From Akkermansia sp. (GTDB lineage: Bacteria; Verrucomicrobiota; Verrucomicrobiia; Verrucomicrobiales; Akkermansiaceae), in contig JAFWZG010000052.1 in assembly GCA_017517385.1 (NCBI GenBank), positions 17,039 to 81,038 of the forward strand: a stretch of 64,000 nucleotides of DNA. The letters are read 5' to 3'. Made by a program: the position numbers and the translations under genes. Below are positions 26,624 to 36,620 of the stretch, in pieces (within the stretch, counting starts at the first letter, position 1; each line of letters starts with the position of its first letter). Under the pieces are notes generated by a model. The model was not told the origin of the DNA, ran no database searches, and saw only the letters and a list, made by a program, of their open reading frames with translations.

Positions 26624-26652
26624 TTGACACTGCGCAAGAAAGCCGCTAAAAT
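26624..26652 (+). promoter_or_regulatory. Promoter of type III glutamine synthetase gene
   Basis: TTGACA (26624-26629), 17 bp, TAAAAT (26647-26652). The leader to the ATG at 26685 would be about 26 nt and has no Shine-Dalgarno motif. Confidence 0.75.
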
Positions 26653-26684
26653 CACCGTAACACGCATCTTTCATACCACATTTT

Positions 26685-28790
26685 ATGGCTACTGAGACAA
26701 TGACCGACGCCGAGGTTTCGCTGAACGCTCTGTACGGCTGCGATACCTTCGGGATTAAAACGATGGAGAAGTACCTCTCCAAAAGCGCGTTTAAAAAGAT
26801 GATGCATACCGTCCAGAAGGGCGGCAAGCTTGATATCGGTATCGCTGATGAAGTAGCACAAGCCATGAAAGTGTGGGCTCTGAGCAAGGGCGCCACCCAT
26901 TACACGCACTGGTTCCAGCCGCTGACAGACGCCACCGCCGAAAAGCACGATTCCTTTGTGGAACCGGATGGTAAGGGCGGTATGATTTGCGAATTTACCG
27001 GTAAGAACCTCATTCAGGCGGAGCCGGACGCCTCCAGCTTCCCCAGCGGCGGCATTCGTGCCACCTTTGAGGCCCGCGGCTATACCGCATGGGATCCCAC
27101 CAGCCCCGCTTTCATTAAGCGCACCGAGAATACAGTGACGCTTTGCATCCCTACCGCATTTTGCAGTTACACCGGTGAGGCTCTGGATAAGAAGACACCT
27201 CTGCTGCGCTCTATGGCCGCAGTGGCTCACCAGACCACCCGCGTGCTGAACTGCTTCGGCATTGAGCCCAGTTATGTGGTGAGCAATCTCGGTGCTGAGC
27301 AGGAGTACTTCCTCATCGACCGTGATCTCTACCTGCAGCGCATGGATCTCATTGAGACCGGGCGCACGCTTTTCGGCTGCCTGCCGCCCAAGCACCAGCA
27401 GATGGAGGATCACTACTTTGGCTCCATCAAGGAGCGCGTGCTTGAGTTCATGATGAGCGTGGATCGCGCCCTGTGGGCTCTTGGTGTGCCGGCTAAGACC
27501 CGCCATAATGAGGCCGCTCCCGGCCAGTTTGAAATCTGCCCCCTCTTTGAGCCCTGCAATGTGGCCGTCGACCATAACGTCATGATTATGGACATCCTGC
27601 AGAGGCAGGCTCTCAAGTACAACCTTGTGTGTCTGCTGCATGAGAAGCCCTATGCTAGCGTGAATGGCTCCGGTAAGCACAACAACTGGTCTCTTTCCAC
27701 CCCCGAGCTGGGCTCGCTGTTCTCCCCGGGCAAGACTCCTCACAGCAATCTGCTTTTCCTGACCTTCCTTTCCGCCGTTATCATGGGTGTGGATAAGCAT
27801 GCAGACCTTCTGCGCGCTTCCATCGCCAAGGCTGGTAATGACCACCGTCTCGGTGCAGCTGAAGCTCCTCCTGCCATCATCTCCATCTTCTTGGGCGACC
27901 AGCTCACCGATATCATTGAACAGATTAAGGCCGGCGGTGCTAATTCCTCCGCTACTAAGACTATCATGGAGCTTGGTGTAGATGTGCTTCCTGAGCTGCC
28001 CAAGGATACGACGGATCGCAACCGCACTTCTCCCTTCGCCTTCACCGGTAACAAGTTTGAGTTCCGTGCCGTTGGTTCCTCCCAGACTTGTGCATGGCCC
28101 ATGGCTGTGCTCAATACCATCATGGCTGAGGCTCTGGATATCGTGGCCTCTCGCTTGGAGCCGGTTGCTGGTACTCCTGAGTTTAAGAATGCAGTGCGTG
28201 AGCTCATTAAGGAACTCGTCACGAATCATGACCGAGTTATCTTCAATGGTAACGGCTATTCTGATGAGTGGGTGGCTGAGGCTGAGCAGCGAGGACTGCC
28301 CCATATCAAGTCCACCCCTGAGGCTCTGGATGTGCTGGCGCGCCCCGATACCATCGCGCTCATGGAAAAGTATGGCGTGTTGAACCGCTCCGAGCTGTTG
28401 GCTCGCCGCGAGATTCAGATTGAGAACTTTGAGAAGCTCATCGACATCGAGGCCAAGACCTGCCTGAACATGCTCCGCACCATCTATCTGCCCGCAGTGG
28501 CCAGGCAGATGACGGAAATCTGCGGCACTGTTTGCGCTATTCAGGCTGCCGGTATTTCCGCCGGTATGAAGGCTGCTCGTGCTAAGGCCGGTGAAGTGGG
28601 CTCTTTGTACGATGAGCTTGTGCCTCGTGTGGATGCTCTAGAGGATGCTATCAGCTGCGGTGAGCCCATGGCTATGCGTGCTGCCATGGAGGATGCCCGC
28701 CTCACGGTAGACGCGCTGGAAGCTATTCTGTCTGCTGACCTCTGGCCTGTACCCACATACGCTCAGATGCTTAATATCCACAGCAAGTAA
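26685..28790 (+). CDS. glnN: Glutamine synthetase type III
   Basis: The enzyme makes glutamine from glutamate, ammonia and ATP. At 701 residues it has the length of the GSIII family (about 700-730), not GSI (about 470). Characteristic segments are THYTHWFQPLTDATAEKHD, EFTGKNLIQAEPDASSFPSG, SNLGAEQEYFLID (metal-binding Glu), PGQFEICPLFEPCNVAVDHN, NGSGKHNNWSLST and FTGNKFEFRAVGS. The long helical C-terminus (EIQIENFEKLIDIEAKTC to the end) is specific to GSIII. GSIII is typical of Bacteroidetes, some cyanobacteria and Verrucomicrobia. It is monocistronic with its own promoter and terminator. Confidence 0.95.
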   Translation: MATETMTDAEVSLNALYGCDTFGIKTMEKYLSKSAFKKMMHTVQKGGKLDIGIADEVAQAMKVWALSKGATHYTHWFQPLTDATAEKHDSFVEPDGKGGMICEFTGKNLIQAEPDASSFPSGGIRATFEARGYTAWDPTSPAFIKRTENTVTLCIPTAFCSYTGEALDKKTPLLRSMAAVAHQTTRVLNCFGIEPSYVVSNLGAEQEYFLIDRDLYLQRMDLIETGRTLFGCLPPKHQQMEDHYFGSIKERVLEFMMSVDRALWALGVPAKTRHNEAAPGQFEICPLFEPCNVAVDHNVMIMDILQRQALKYNLVCLLHEKPYASVNGSGKHNNWSLSTPELGSLFSPGKTPHSNLLFLTFLSAVIMGVDKHADLLRASIAKAGNDHRLGAAEAPPAIISIFLGDQLTDIIEQIKAGGANSSATKTIMELGVDVLPELPKDTTDRNRTSPFAFTGNKFEFRAVGSSQTCAWPMAVLNTIMAEALDIVASRLEPVAGTPEFKNAVRELIKELVTNHDRVIFNGNGYSDEWVAEAEQRGLPHIKSTPEALDVLARPDTIALMEKYGVLNRSELLARREIQIENFEKLIDIEAKTCLNMLRTIYLPAVARQMTEICGTVCAIQAAGISAGMKAARAKAGEVGSLYDELVPRVDALEDAISCGEPMAMRAAMEDARLTVDALEAILSADLWPVPTYAQMLNIHSK

Positions 28791-28810
28791 GAATCCGCTT
28801 TTAACTATAC

Positions 28811-28855
28811 AGCATCGTGAAAGGGTAACAAAATCCTTTTCACGATGCTTTTTTT
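28811..28855 (+). terminator. Intrinsic terminator of GSIII gene
   Basis: A stem of about 13 bp (AGCATCGTGAAAG... with CTTTTCACGATGCT) is followed by a run of seven T. Confidence 0.88.
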
Positions 28856-28898
28856 GTGTAGAAACATACAAAAGTGTGTCATAATGAGTGTTTGAGGG

Positions 28899-28926
28899 TT
28901 GACGTCTTTTTATATTAAGCTATACT
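28899..28926 (+). promoter_or_regulatory. Promoter of rpoD
   Basis: TTGACG (28899-28904), 16 bp, TATACT (28921-28926), giving a leader of about 65 nt. A second TTGACA at 28949 has no good -10 partner. Confidence 0.6.
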
Positions 28927-28999
28927 GCACTCGCGTTTTGCCAAACTATTGACAAAATACGTATAGGGTGGATTAGCGCTCAGTATCTCAGATTTCATC

Positions 29000-31480
29000 A
29001 TGTCTACACCAAAAAAGAAAACGGAGACCGCAGAAACCAAAACAGCCAAGCCCAAGGCGGAGAAGAAAACAACAGTCAAGTCCGCTGCCAAGGCTGAGGT
29101 AAAAACTGCCGCCAAGGCATCTGCAAAGCCTGCCTCCAAGGCTTCCACTAAATCGGCTTCCAAGACCGCTACAAAAGCGAAAACTCCGGCCAAGACTGCC
29201 GCTAAAAAAACAGCAACGGCCCCTATCTCAGAGGAGGCTGTAGAGAAATTGGTCGCCGCTCCTGAAGAAGTAGTACAGGCTACGTCAGTTCTTGAGAATG
29301 AAGCGTCTGCTTCAGTGGCTCGCAAAACAAAGTCAACAGCTAAATCCACTGCTTCGGGCAAGACGACAAGCGGGAAGAAAAACGCAGAGAAAGTTGAAAA
29401 TGTGGTGATTCCGGAAGATGAAGATTTTGCGGATGACGATGATTTGGAGGCTGCGATGGATGATGACCTGGATGATATCGATGATGCCGTTCTTGATGAT
29501 GAGCCGGCTAATGATGTTGATGAAGAGCCTGCTGCTCCTAAAAAGTCATCAGGTTCGCGTCGCAAGAACTCATATTCACCTCCCAGAATTACGTCTAAAG
29601 AGTTGCAGGAGTTTTTCCCTGATGATATCACGCTGAAGACTGCATTTAAGAATCTTCTGGCCATCGCCAAGAAGAACAATGGTTATGTGACGGATGATGA
29701 TATCTTCTCTTCGCTGCCGATGGAAGGCTATGAGGAGCAGGATACTGAACGCCTTTTCGAGCGTCTTCATTCCATCGGTGTAGAGGTGCGTGATGAGTCC
29801 GCGACCATTGCTCCCATTTCTCTGGCTGACTTGAAGGGCTCAAAGGGTAAGAGTGTAAGGCTCGTGGATAGCCCTATCGTGCAGGAGAAGGTGAGAGAAC
29901 TTATCGTTCTTGCCACGGAGCAGGGGTACCTCACATATGATGACATTAATGATGTGCTGCCCAATGATATGATTAACCCCGCGGACCATGAGGAAATCAT
30001 GGAGCGTTTGCGTGGGATGAACTTCGATATCATTGACGCCTCTGATGTGGATAATTACAGTGAGCGTCAGCGTCTTGTGGAGTCCGGTGAAGAGGACGAG
30101 AACGAAAAGATGGAGGCTAAGCTGGATATTCTGGATGACCCTGTGCGCATGTATCTGAAGCAGATGGGGCAGAAAGACCTGCTTAAGCGAGAGCAGGAAG
30201 TAAGCCTTTCCATCCGCATTGATCGTGCTGAAAATGACCTGCAGGCTCGTTTGCACAAGTTTGGCGTAGTATCCATGCTTTATCTTGAAACGGCTCAGCG
30301 TATTCTGCAGAATAAGGAGCGCTTTGATCGTGTGGTGGCTGATAAAAATATTGATCATCGAGATTTGTATTTCAAGGAGATTCAGCCTCTTATTAATAAG
30401 ATTTACGATTTGCATGATGAGGCTCAGGCGGCATATAACAACCTGCGCCGGGCTCGCCGCCGTAACAAGGGGGTGGATGCTGCGGAGAAGGCTTTCCAGA
30501 ATCTTTTGGAGACGCTTGATGCGCTTTATCGTAAGTTTAGCTTTAAGGGTAAGGTGTACGAGGATTTCGTTGCCCGCCTGCGTGAGATACGTCAGCGTGT
30601 CATGAAACTGCGCCGTCAGTTTGAAGGCGATTATGACAACAAGGAATACAAGGATATGATTACCGAGCTGGAAGTGCAGCTCTGGATGCCCGTGGATGAA
30701 TTCCTTGAGAATTACAAGTCCATGAAGGAATCCATGAAGGAGGCTAAGTCCGCTAAGCGTGAGATGATTGAGGCTAACCTTCGTCTGGTAATTTCCATCG
30801 CGAAGAAATATACGAACCGCGGTCTTGCCTTCTTGGATCTTATTCAGGAGGGTAATATGGGCTTGATGAAGGCTGTGGAGAAGTTCGAGTATCGCAGAGG
30901 GTATAAGTTCTCCACATACGCTACATGGTGGATTCGTCAGGCAATCACTCGTTCGATTGCGGACCAGGCTCGTACGATTCGTATTCCCGTGCATATGATT
31001 GAGACCATCAATAAGCTTATGCGCGTGCAGAAGAAGCTCGTGCAGGACTTGGGGCGTGAACCCTCTCCTGAGGAAATTGCTGTTGAGAGCGGTATGCAGG
31101 TGGAGCGTGTGCGCAGCGTGCTGAAGATGGCACAGCAGCCCATTTCCATGCAACAGCCTGTGGGTGACTCTGATGATACTTCGTTTGGTGACTTCTTGGA
31201 GGATAAGAGCGCAGAGAATCCCATGGATGGTGCAGCGTTCAATTCTCTGCGTGAGAAACTTTCCGGCGTTCTGAATACGCTTAATGAGCGCGAGCGTGCT
31301 GTTATTGAGCAGCGCTTCGGTCTTAAGGATGGTAATCCCAGAACGCTTGAAGAAGTGGGGCGTCAGTTTAATGTGACCCGCGAGCGTATCCGTCAGATTG
31401 AGGCCAAAGCATTGCGTAAGCTGCGTCATCCTACGCGTATCGGGTGTATTAAGGGCTTCTTGGATTCTACTGTGTCCTGA
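29000..31480 (+). CDS. rpoD: Primary sigma factor RpoD with histone-H1-like N-terminal tail and two region-1.1 domains
   Basis: The C-terminal half of this 826-residue protein is a normal group 1 sigma70: region 1.2 ([20 protein letters not shown]), region 2 at about 587-660 ([60 protein letters not shown]), region 3 and region 4.2 at about 780-815 ([20 protein letters not shown]). The N-terminus is unusual. Residues 1-75 are Lys/Ala/Thr-rich like histone H1 tails, and about 135-180 is strongly acidic. Two region-1.1-like domains follow, near 215-265 ([18 protein letters not shown]) and 298-350 ([17 protein letters not shown]). It has its own promoter and a strong terminator. Confidence 0.95.
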   Translation: MSTPKKKTETAETKTAKPKAEKKTTVKSAAKAEVKTAAKASAKPASKASTKSASKTATKAKTPAKTAAKKTATAPISEEAVEKLVAAPEEVVQATSVLENEASASVARKTKSTAKSTASGKTTSGKKNAEKVENVVIPEDEDFADDDDLEAAMDDDLDDIDDAVLDDEPANDVDEEPAAPKKSSGSRRKNSYSPPRITSKELQEFFPDDITLKTAFKNLLAIAKKNNGYVTDDDIFSSLPMEGYEEQDTERLFERLHSIGVEVRDESATIAPISLADLKGSKGKSVRLVDSPIVQEKVRELIVLATEQGYLTYDDINDVLPNDMINPADHEEIMERLRGMNFDIIDASDVDNYSERQRLVESGEEDENEKMEAKLDILDDPVRMYLKQMGQKDLLKREQEVSLSIRIDRAENDLQARLHKFGVVSMLYLETAQRILQNKERFDRVVADKNIDHRDLYFKEIQPLINKIYDLHDEAQAAYNNLRRARRRNKGVDAAEKAFQNLLETLDALYRKFSFKGKVYEDFVARLREIRQRVMKLRRQFEGDYDNKEYKDMITELEVQLWMPVDEFLENYKSMKESMKEAKSAKREMIEANLRLVISIAKKYTNRGLAFLDLIQEGNMGLMKAVEKFEYRRGYKFSTYATWWIRQAITRSIADQARTIRIPVHMIETINKLMRVQKKLVQDLGREPSPEEIAVESGMQVERVRSVLKMAQQPISMQQPVGDSDDTSFGDFLEDKSAENPMDGAAFNSLREKLSGVLNTLNERERAVIEQRFGLKDGNPRTLEEVGRQFNVTRERIRQIEAKALRKLRHPTRIGCIKGFLDSTVS

Positions 31481-31497
31481 TATTGGCTCTTGTTTTT

Positions 31498-31540
31498 GAT
31501 GCTTTCGCCGTATCATATGCGGCGAAAGCATCTTTTTTTT
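31498..31540 (+). terminator. Intrinsic terminator of rpoD
   Basis: A perfect 13-bp stem (31498-31510 against 31520-31532), 9-nt loop and eight T. Confidence 0.93.
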
Positions 31541-31603
31541 GTGTTGTGCCTCACTTTGTGAGTGACTTTGGCTTGTCAATATGATAGGATAAACGCACTT
31601 ACC

Positions 31604-34102
31604 ATGATGAGGACTTTTTCTCGTACTGCCATTTTCTCTATGTTAGCCATGGGCGCTCTTTCCATGGCCCCTCTCACATATGCCCAACAGACTACTGACG
31701 CTGCAGAAGCCTCCCGCCGCCGTATGGCTGTGCGTGATGCTCGGCAGTTGGTGCAAGAAGCGCGCTTAGCTTATCAGGCCGGGCGTTACACTCAGGCTGT
31801 AGAGTATTACCGCGCTGCTCTCAGTGTGCTTCCGGATGTTCCTGCTAATAAGCGTCTTGGCGATTTTATTCGTCTGAGTCTTTCGGATGCGCTTATTGCC
31901 AGAGCAATGGACTACCGCGCCGTAGGTCGTTATGAGGAAGCTGTGGCTTTCCTTCGGGAAGCTATTCAACTTGCACCTGATAACAGAAGAGCTCAGCAGG
32001 AATTGCTTAATACGAATGATCCCGTTCGGCACAACCCTGCCTTAACTCCCCAGCATGTGGGTGATGTGGCTGAGGTTACCCGCCTTCTCGAACTGGGTAA
32101 CAGCCAGATTGACCTTGGAAAGTTTGATGACGCTGAAAATACTTTCCGCAGTGTGCTTCGCATAGACCCCTATAATTCAGCAGCTCAGCAAGGGCTGGAG
32201 CGTTCTCGCCAGCACCGTATGAATTATTACCGTTCGGCACACAATGCGACACGTGCCGGCATGCTGGCTGCGGTGGATGCTCAGTGGGATGAGACCGTGG
32301 GCGGCTCAGCCCCGACTGATTTCGGCTCCTCTGAAATTGTGACACCCGGTCTGGATGAAGAGCTGCAAACGGCCTATGCTACACGGCTTTCTGAGATGAT
32401 GATTCCCAATATCGTCTTTGATGAGGCTACCATTACGGATGTAGTTGAGACTCTTCAGAACCAGATTAACCGCTTTGAAAGTAATGGTGTGCGGGCTGAG
32501 CGCCATATCAACCTTACCACGAACTTTGGAGCTCCGAATTCTGACGGCTACAGGAATATCATGGCGCAGACCCTGAACCTGCAGCTTTCAAACGTGTCCA
32601 TGAAAGATTTGCTGGATATCATATCCCGCCAGTTGGACATTACCTACTATTACACAGCAACGGGTGTGGAGCTTTCATATTCCGGCCGAGATTTCGGCCC
32701 TATGATTGAGCGCACATTCAATGTGCCACCGCATTTCTTTGACCCTCGTCCGGGGAGTGAAGAGGAGGAAGATGATGGATTTGGAGATGAATCCTCCAGT
32801 CATGTGTCGGTGCATCGCGTGAATCCGGCGCAGGTGCTCAAGGGCATGGGGATTTCGTTCCCTGATGGTGCAACTGCCCGTTATTCTCCCTCCACTCGCC
32901 GTCTCACCGTGCGTAACACAGCTCATAATCTTGCTGAGATTGAGGAGTTGCTGAACATTCCCATGGAGGAATCTCGTCAGATTGTTCTGAACGTCATTGT
33001 GATGGAAGTGTCAGAAGATGACCTGCATCAGTTAGGATTCGACTGGTTACTGAACTTCAACCTAGGTGGTGAACAATATGGATCCGGCGGGCAATCTCTC
33101 GCTTCCGGTGCTACGGGTATGCCCGTGTTCCAAGGTATGGTTTCAGAGCAGGGGACTCAACAGCAGCAGCTCGTGACCGGAGGTTTACGCAGCGGCGTGC
33201 AGGCATTCTCCGCTGGTGGTACTGCGATGGATAACCTGATTAGCGCCGGTTCCGTAAGTGATATGCGTGATGCGCGACGCCAGTATTCTCCCGCCATTTT
33301 TGGTATTCGCGGCGTTTGGGATTCCGTTGACGTGACCGTGATGATGCGAGGCCTTGCTCAGAGCAAGGGGGTGGATATTCTGCATAATCCCCGTCTGATA
33401 TTCAGTCCCGGAGCAGAAGAGCAGGTGGTGTTTGCCAATGTGCATGAGCTCTTTTTCCCTGAAACTTGGGAAGCACCTCAGGTGCAGTCCATGAATATTG
33501 GTGGTAATAACAACTACAATAACAATAATAACAACTATAACAATGGCGGGTCGTCGTCCAGTGGTGCATCCGTTGCTATCGGCGCAGTTCCCAATGATTT
33601 CGTGCGTTACGGCATGACTGAGGATACGATTGGCGGCATTGGTACGATTTTGCAAGTGCATAACGCCGAGCTTTCCGAAGACGGCCGTTTTGTGACCTTG
33701 GCTCTGACTGCTACGACTAATGAGTTTGAAGGCTTTATTAACTGGGGTACTCCCATTAATAGTGCTCTTTGGTCTGGTAATAACAAGATTGAATTTTTCC
33801 AGCTCAACCCGAACTATATCCTTCAGCCAATGATAAAGCGCTATGTGGAGAATACCAAGATAACGGTAGTTCCCGGTAGCGTGATTGTTCTTGGCGGCTT
33901 GAAAGAAGCAAGCGTCGTGCGATTTGAGGATAAGGTTCCGGTTCTTGGTGATCTTCCGTTGGTGGGGCGTTTGTTCCGTTCGGAGGGTGAGCAGAAAAAA
34001 CGAAAGGCTCTCATCTACTTTGCTAGAGTGGATGTAGTGGATCCGACAGGTCGTGATGTGGCGACCGGTGAGCGCCCTTATGTAACGGGCGGTAACAATT
34101 AA
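31604..34102 (+). CDS. Outer-membrane secretin with N-terminal TPR domain (GspD/PilQ superfamily)
   Basis: The 832-residue protein starts with a signal peptide (cleavage after LTYAQ, about residue 26) and a TPR region at about 35-200 (EARLAYQAGRYTQAVEYYRAAL, RYEEAVAFLREAIQLAP, FDDAENTFRSVLRIDP). Next come a periplasmic N-domain (LQLSNVSMKDLLDIISRQLD) and a secretin-N domain (YSPSTRRLTVRNTAHNLAEI). The secretin core runs from VLNVIVMEVSEDDLHQLGFD to the hallmark VPVLGDLPLVGRLFRS. An Asn-rich stretch near residue 635-650 breaks the core. Such secretins form export pores for type II secretion or type IV pili; Akkermansia has comparable TPR-secretins. No ATPase or pilin gene is nearby. The start is placed at the ATG giving a clean signal peptide. 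Confidence 0.88.
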   Translation: MMRTFSRTAIFSMLAMGALSMAPLTYAQQTTDAAEASRRRMAVRDARQLVQEARLAYQAGRYTQAVEYYRAALSVLPDVPANKRLGDFIRLSLSDALIARAMDYRAVGRYEEAVAFLREAIQLAPDNRRAQQELLNTNDPVRHNPALTPQHVGDVAEVTRLLELGNSQIDLGKFDDAENTFRSVLRIDPYNSAAQQGLERSRQHRMNYYRSAHNATRAGMLAAVDAQWDETVGGSAPTDFGSSEIVTPGLDEELQTAYATRLSEMMIPNIVFDEATITDVVETLQNQINRFESNGVRAERHINLTTNFGAPNSDGYRNIMAQTLNLQLSNVSMKDLLDIISRQLDITYYYTATGVELSYSGRDFGPMIERTFNVPPHFFDPRPGSEEEEDDGFGDESSSHVSVHRVNPAQVLKGMGISFPDGATARYSPSTRRLTVRNTAHNLAEIEELLNIPMEESRQIVLNVIVMEVSEDDLHQLGFDWLLNFNLGGEQYGSGGQSLASGATGMPVFQGMVSEQGTQQQQLVTGGLRSGVQAFSAGGTAMDNLISAGSVSDMRDARRQYSPAIFGIRGVWDSVDVTVMMRGLAQSKGVDILHNPRLIFSPGAEEQVVFANVHELFFPETWEAPQVQSMNIGGNNNYNNNNNNYNNGGSSSSGASVAIGAVPNDFVRYGMTEDTIGGIGTILQVHNAELSEDGRFVTLALTATTNEFEGFINWGTPINSALWSGNNKIEFFQLNPNYILQPMIKRYVENTKITVVPGSVIVLGGLKEASVVRFEDKVPVLGDLPLVGRLFRSEGEQKKRKALIYFARVDVVDPTGRDVATGERPYVTGGNN

Positions 34103-34116
34103 TTAACAAGAGTTAT

Positions 34117-35913
34117 ATGGGTAGTAAAGAAGACAGCAAATATACAAACGACAGTGATCGTAATTCTCAGGTTCACAACATCATATCCCAGCTGAACGCC
34201 GAAAGACCTTCTCATGAGAAATCACGAGAGGTAGTACTGCGTGCGGACGGCACTAAGTCCATTCGCGTGGTAAAGAAGAGGAAAGTGATGGTAAGCCGAG
34301 ATGAAAAGAATCGCAGAAGCCGCAGGAGTTTTGTGCATGCGCTTCTGATTGTGATTTTGCTTGCCTTCCTTGTTGGGGCTTTCTTTGCATACCGTGTATC
34401 CCAGTTCTCTAGCGATTCCTATTACAGTAATCTCCAGACTGAGGTTGCGCGTGCATGGGGGGCCGATGAGGTTCGCTTTGTGGGGGCCCGTTTGGATGGT
34501 ATGGTGCTTCGCATCGATAATGTGGTTGCAACGTTCTCTCAGAATAAGATGGTGGAGCGTCTGGAAATCAGTGAATTGAGCTGTTCTCTCTCCACAGGCT
34601 CGTTCTTTACGGGTGTTCTTAAGACGGATGAAGTGAAGATTGCCCGTGGTACGCTGGTTCTTCCTGAAGGCGTGGAGCAGCTGGATATCCCTTTGTGGAA
34701 TGGCGAGAAAATTTGGGAGATTAAGCGTGTATCCTGCCCGGATTTCAGTTGCTATTTTGGCAGCCCTCAGCTTGGTGCGGTAAGTTTGGAGCATGTGAAT
34801 GCTTACATGTATTATCCCGGTTCATCCCGAGACTCTCGTGTGGTTGTACTGCGTGGTGGCACCGTGCATATCAAGGGCATGCGTCCCATGGAGGTGCTTG
34901 ATGGTAAAGTGCAGATAACGCCTATTGCCGTGGAGAATATTCGTGTAAAAGCTACTACGGATATCAATCGTGAGAAGGATGCTACTCCCAGTTCTTTCGT
35001 AACAATCAGCGGGCATTTTAGTAAAGGTGGGTCTTTGGCTACACCCTTGGAACTGGATACAGATAATATTGATTTTGCTGAGTTCACTAATGGCCGTTAT
35101 TCTCACATCCTTAATGCTAGGACTATGCCGTCTGCTACCGGCTCGAACAAACCTGTAGCCCGGATTATTCTCCCATTTGGTATGGAGCGTCCTTGCTTTG
35201 AGGGGTCATTTGCTCTGCGTGATATCAAGGTAACGCCCATGCCTATCATGACCGCTATCCTTGATCATATTGAGCCTGCCAGACGCCGCCTGTACCTGCC
35301 TCTGCGCATTGATCGCGGCCGTGTATCTCTCTCCTCATCTGAGGAAGGCCTGAAACTGGTCTTCAATCAGAATGAGATGCGCGAGCTTGATGTAATGGCC
35401 ATGGATGCGGAGCTCACCGTAAATCAGAATAATGATTTGTCCGGTTATATTTCATATGGTATACCGGCTTCTCTGACGCATGTCGAATATCCTGATGGTT
35501 TGGCAGACCCCCTGTTCCGAGATGATGGCACAACGGCTTGGGTTCGTACTACCCTTTCCGGTACTGCAAATGCTCCGAGTGATAATACAGCGGAACTTGA
35601 GGCTGCTGCTGATGAAGCTCGCAAGACGCGTCCTGCACGCACGCCCTTCCATCATATTGATGTGGACGCTCTGGTAGATCAGGTGCAGGGAGAATCCTCC
35701 GATACTGCGGGTGAGACTGGAGACGCTTCTGAAACAGATAACAGCCCTTCTTCTGACGCACAGCCCTCGAATGGTGGAAACGAGTCGATCAACAGAGGGA
35801 ACTCCAACTCTGAGAGGTCTAATCCCTTTGATAATTCTTCTAGTTCTCCCTTTGATGATGCTGGTCTTTCGCTTCCTGCGAATCCTTTGGCGTTTCCGCC
35901 GTCAGCACTGTAA
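34117..35913 (+). CDS. Single-pass membrane protein, possibly AsmA-like, with low-complexity C-terminus
   Basis: The 598-residue protein has a basic cytoplasmic N-terminus (about 1-68, with KKRKVMVSRDEKNRRSRRS), one membrane segment at about 70-92 (ALLIVILLAFLVGAFFAYRV), and a long extracytoplasmic beta-rich region. Segments such as VRFVGARLDGMVLRIDNVVA and WVRTTLSGTANAPSD resemble AsmA/YhdP-type proteins that span the periplasm, but similarity is weak. The last about 100 residues are rich in Ser, Asn, Asp and Pro. It starts 14 nt after the secretin stop, so it may assist secretin assembly or lipid traffic; this is inference from position. Confidence 0.6.
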   Translation: MGSKEDSKYTNDSDRNSQVHNIISQLNAERPSHEKSREVVLRADGTKSIRVVKKRKVMVSRDEKNRRSRRSFVHALLIVILLAFLVGAFFAYRVSQFSSDSYYSNLQTEVARAWGADEVRFVGARLDGMVLRIDNVVATFSQNKMVERLEISELSCSLSTGSFFTGVLKTDEVKIARGTLVLPEGVEQLDIPLWNGEKIWEIKRVSCPDFSCYFGSPQLGAVSLEHVNAYMYYPGSSRDSRVVVLRGGTVHIKGMRPMEVLDGKVQITPIAVENIRVKATTDINREKDATPSSFVTISGHFSKGGSLATPLELDTDNIDFAEFTNGRYSHILNARTMPSATGSNKPVARIILPFGMERPCFEGSFALRDIKVTPMPIMTAILDHIEPARRRLYLPLRIDRGRVSLSSSEEGLKLVFNQNEMRELDVMAMDAELTVNQNNDLSGYISYGIPASLTHVEYPDGLADPLFRDDGTTAWVRTTLSGTANAPSDNTAELEAAADEARKTRPARTPFHHIDVDALVDQVQGESSDTAGETGDASETDNSPSSDAQPSNGGNESINRGNSNSERSNPFDNSSSSPFDDAGLSLPANPLAFPPSAL

Positions 35914-35928
35914 TTGTAGCGGTTTGAT

Positions 35929-36615
35929 ATGTCCAACGAAATACGAAAAAAGTGGTGGACAGTACCCTTGGGGCACCTAGTGTGGTGCCTCATTGCGGGT
36001 GTGTGTTGTACACTCCGCAAGAAGATTATTAATCTAAATGGGCCTGATGATCCTTGGGGTGATTACCAGTGTATCATTGCTCTTTGGCACAATCGAGTGT
36101 TTTCTCCATGCCATGTGTACCGTTACGTGGTGAAAGGCAAGTTGCCCATGAGTATGCTCACCAGTGCGAGTAAGGATGGTGCCATGCTTGCAACCGTGGC
36201 GAAAGATTATGGCATGCGCGCGGTTCGTGGCTCTAGTCATCGTCGTGGTGCGGCAGGGTTTCGTGATATGGTACGCGAGCTGCAGGATGGCTGCTGCATG
36301 TGCATCACTCCGGACGGTCCCAAGGGCCCTATCTATAAGTGCCGTCCCGGCGTGGTGCGCTTGGCATCCATGAGTGGATACCCCATTATTCCGGCTTGCA
36401 TTGATTATTCATCTTATTGGCGTATCAGTAAAGCATGGGACGGCTTTGTTATTCCCAAGCCCTTCTCCAAGGTAACCATTACCTGGGGGAAGAAGATTTA
36501 TGTGCCGGCTGATATCACAGATGAGCAGCAGGCAGAGTATTGCCGTATGGTGGAGGAGGCCCTTGCTTATGGGCGCCCGGATCTCGCGCCTATGGAAATT
36601 GAAGAACAGAAATAA
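35929..36615 (+). CDS. DUF374 lysophospholipid acyltransferase-family protein
   Basis: The 228-residue protein shows the DUF374 pattern: [15 protein letters not shown] (family HN motif), [55 protein letters not shown] and [14 protein letters not shown]374 proteins belong to the LPLAT superfamily and resemble lipid A acyltransferases. An envelope lipid role is therefore likely, but the substrate is unknown. The N-terminal hydrophobic stretch ([15 protein letters not shown]) could anchor it to the inner membrane. It follows the AsmA-like gene by 15 nt and precedes folD by 5 nt. Confidence 0.85.
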   Translation: MSNEIRKKWWTVPLGHLVWCLIAGVCCTLRKKIINLNGPDDPWGDYQCIIALWHNRVFSPCHVYRYVVKGKLPMSMLTSASKDGAMLATVAKDYGMRAVRGSSHRRGAAGFRDMVRELQDGCCMCITPDGPKGPIYKCRPGVVRLASMSGYPIIPACIDYSSYWRISKAWDGFVIPKPFSKVTITWGKKIYVPADITDEQQAEYCRMVEEALAYGRPDLAPMEIEEQK

Positions 36616-36620
36616 ACTTT

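Noticed and set aside
26652..28304. Minus-strand open frame (550 codons) over the GSIII gene
   Set aside because: It is a shadow of a highly conserved enzyme gene with biased third positions.
28949..28977. Second rpoD promoter candidate at TTGACA 28949
   Set aside because: At 16-18 bp spacing no acceptable -10 box exists (ATTAGC).
29840..31579. Long minus-strand open frame (579 codons) over rpoD
   Set aside because: It is antisense to the conserved sigma70 core and crosses the rpoD terminator; no known domain is seen.
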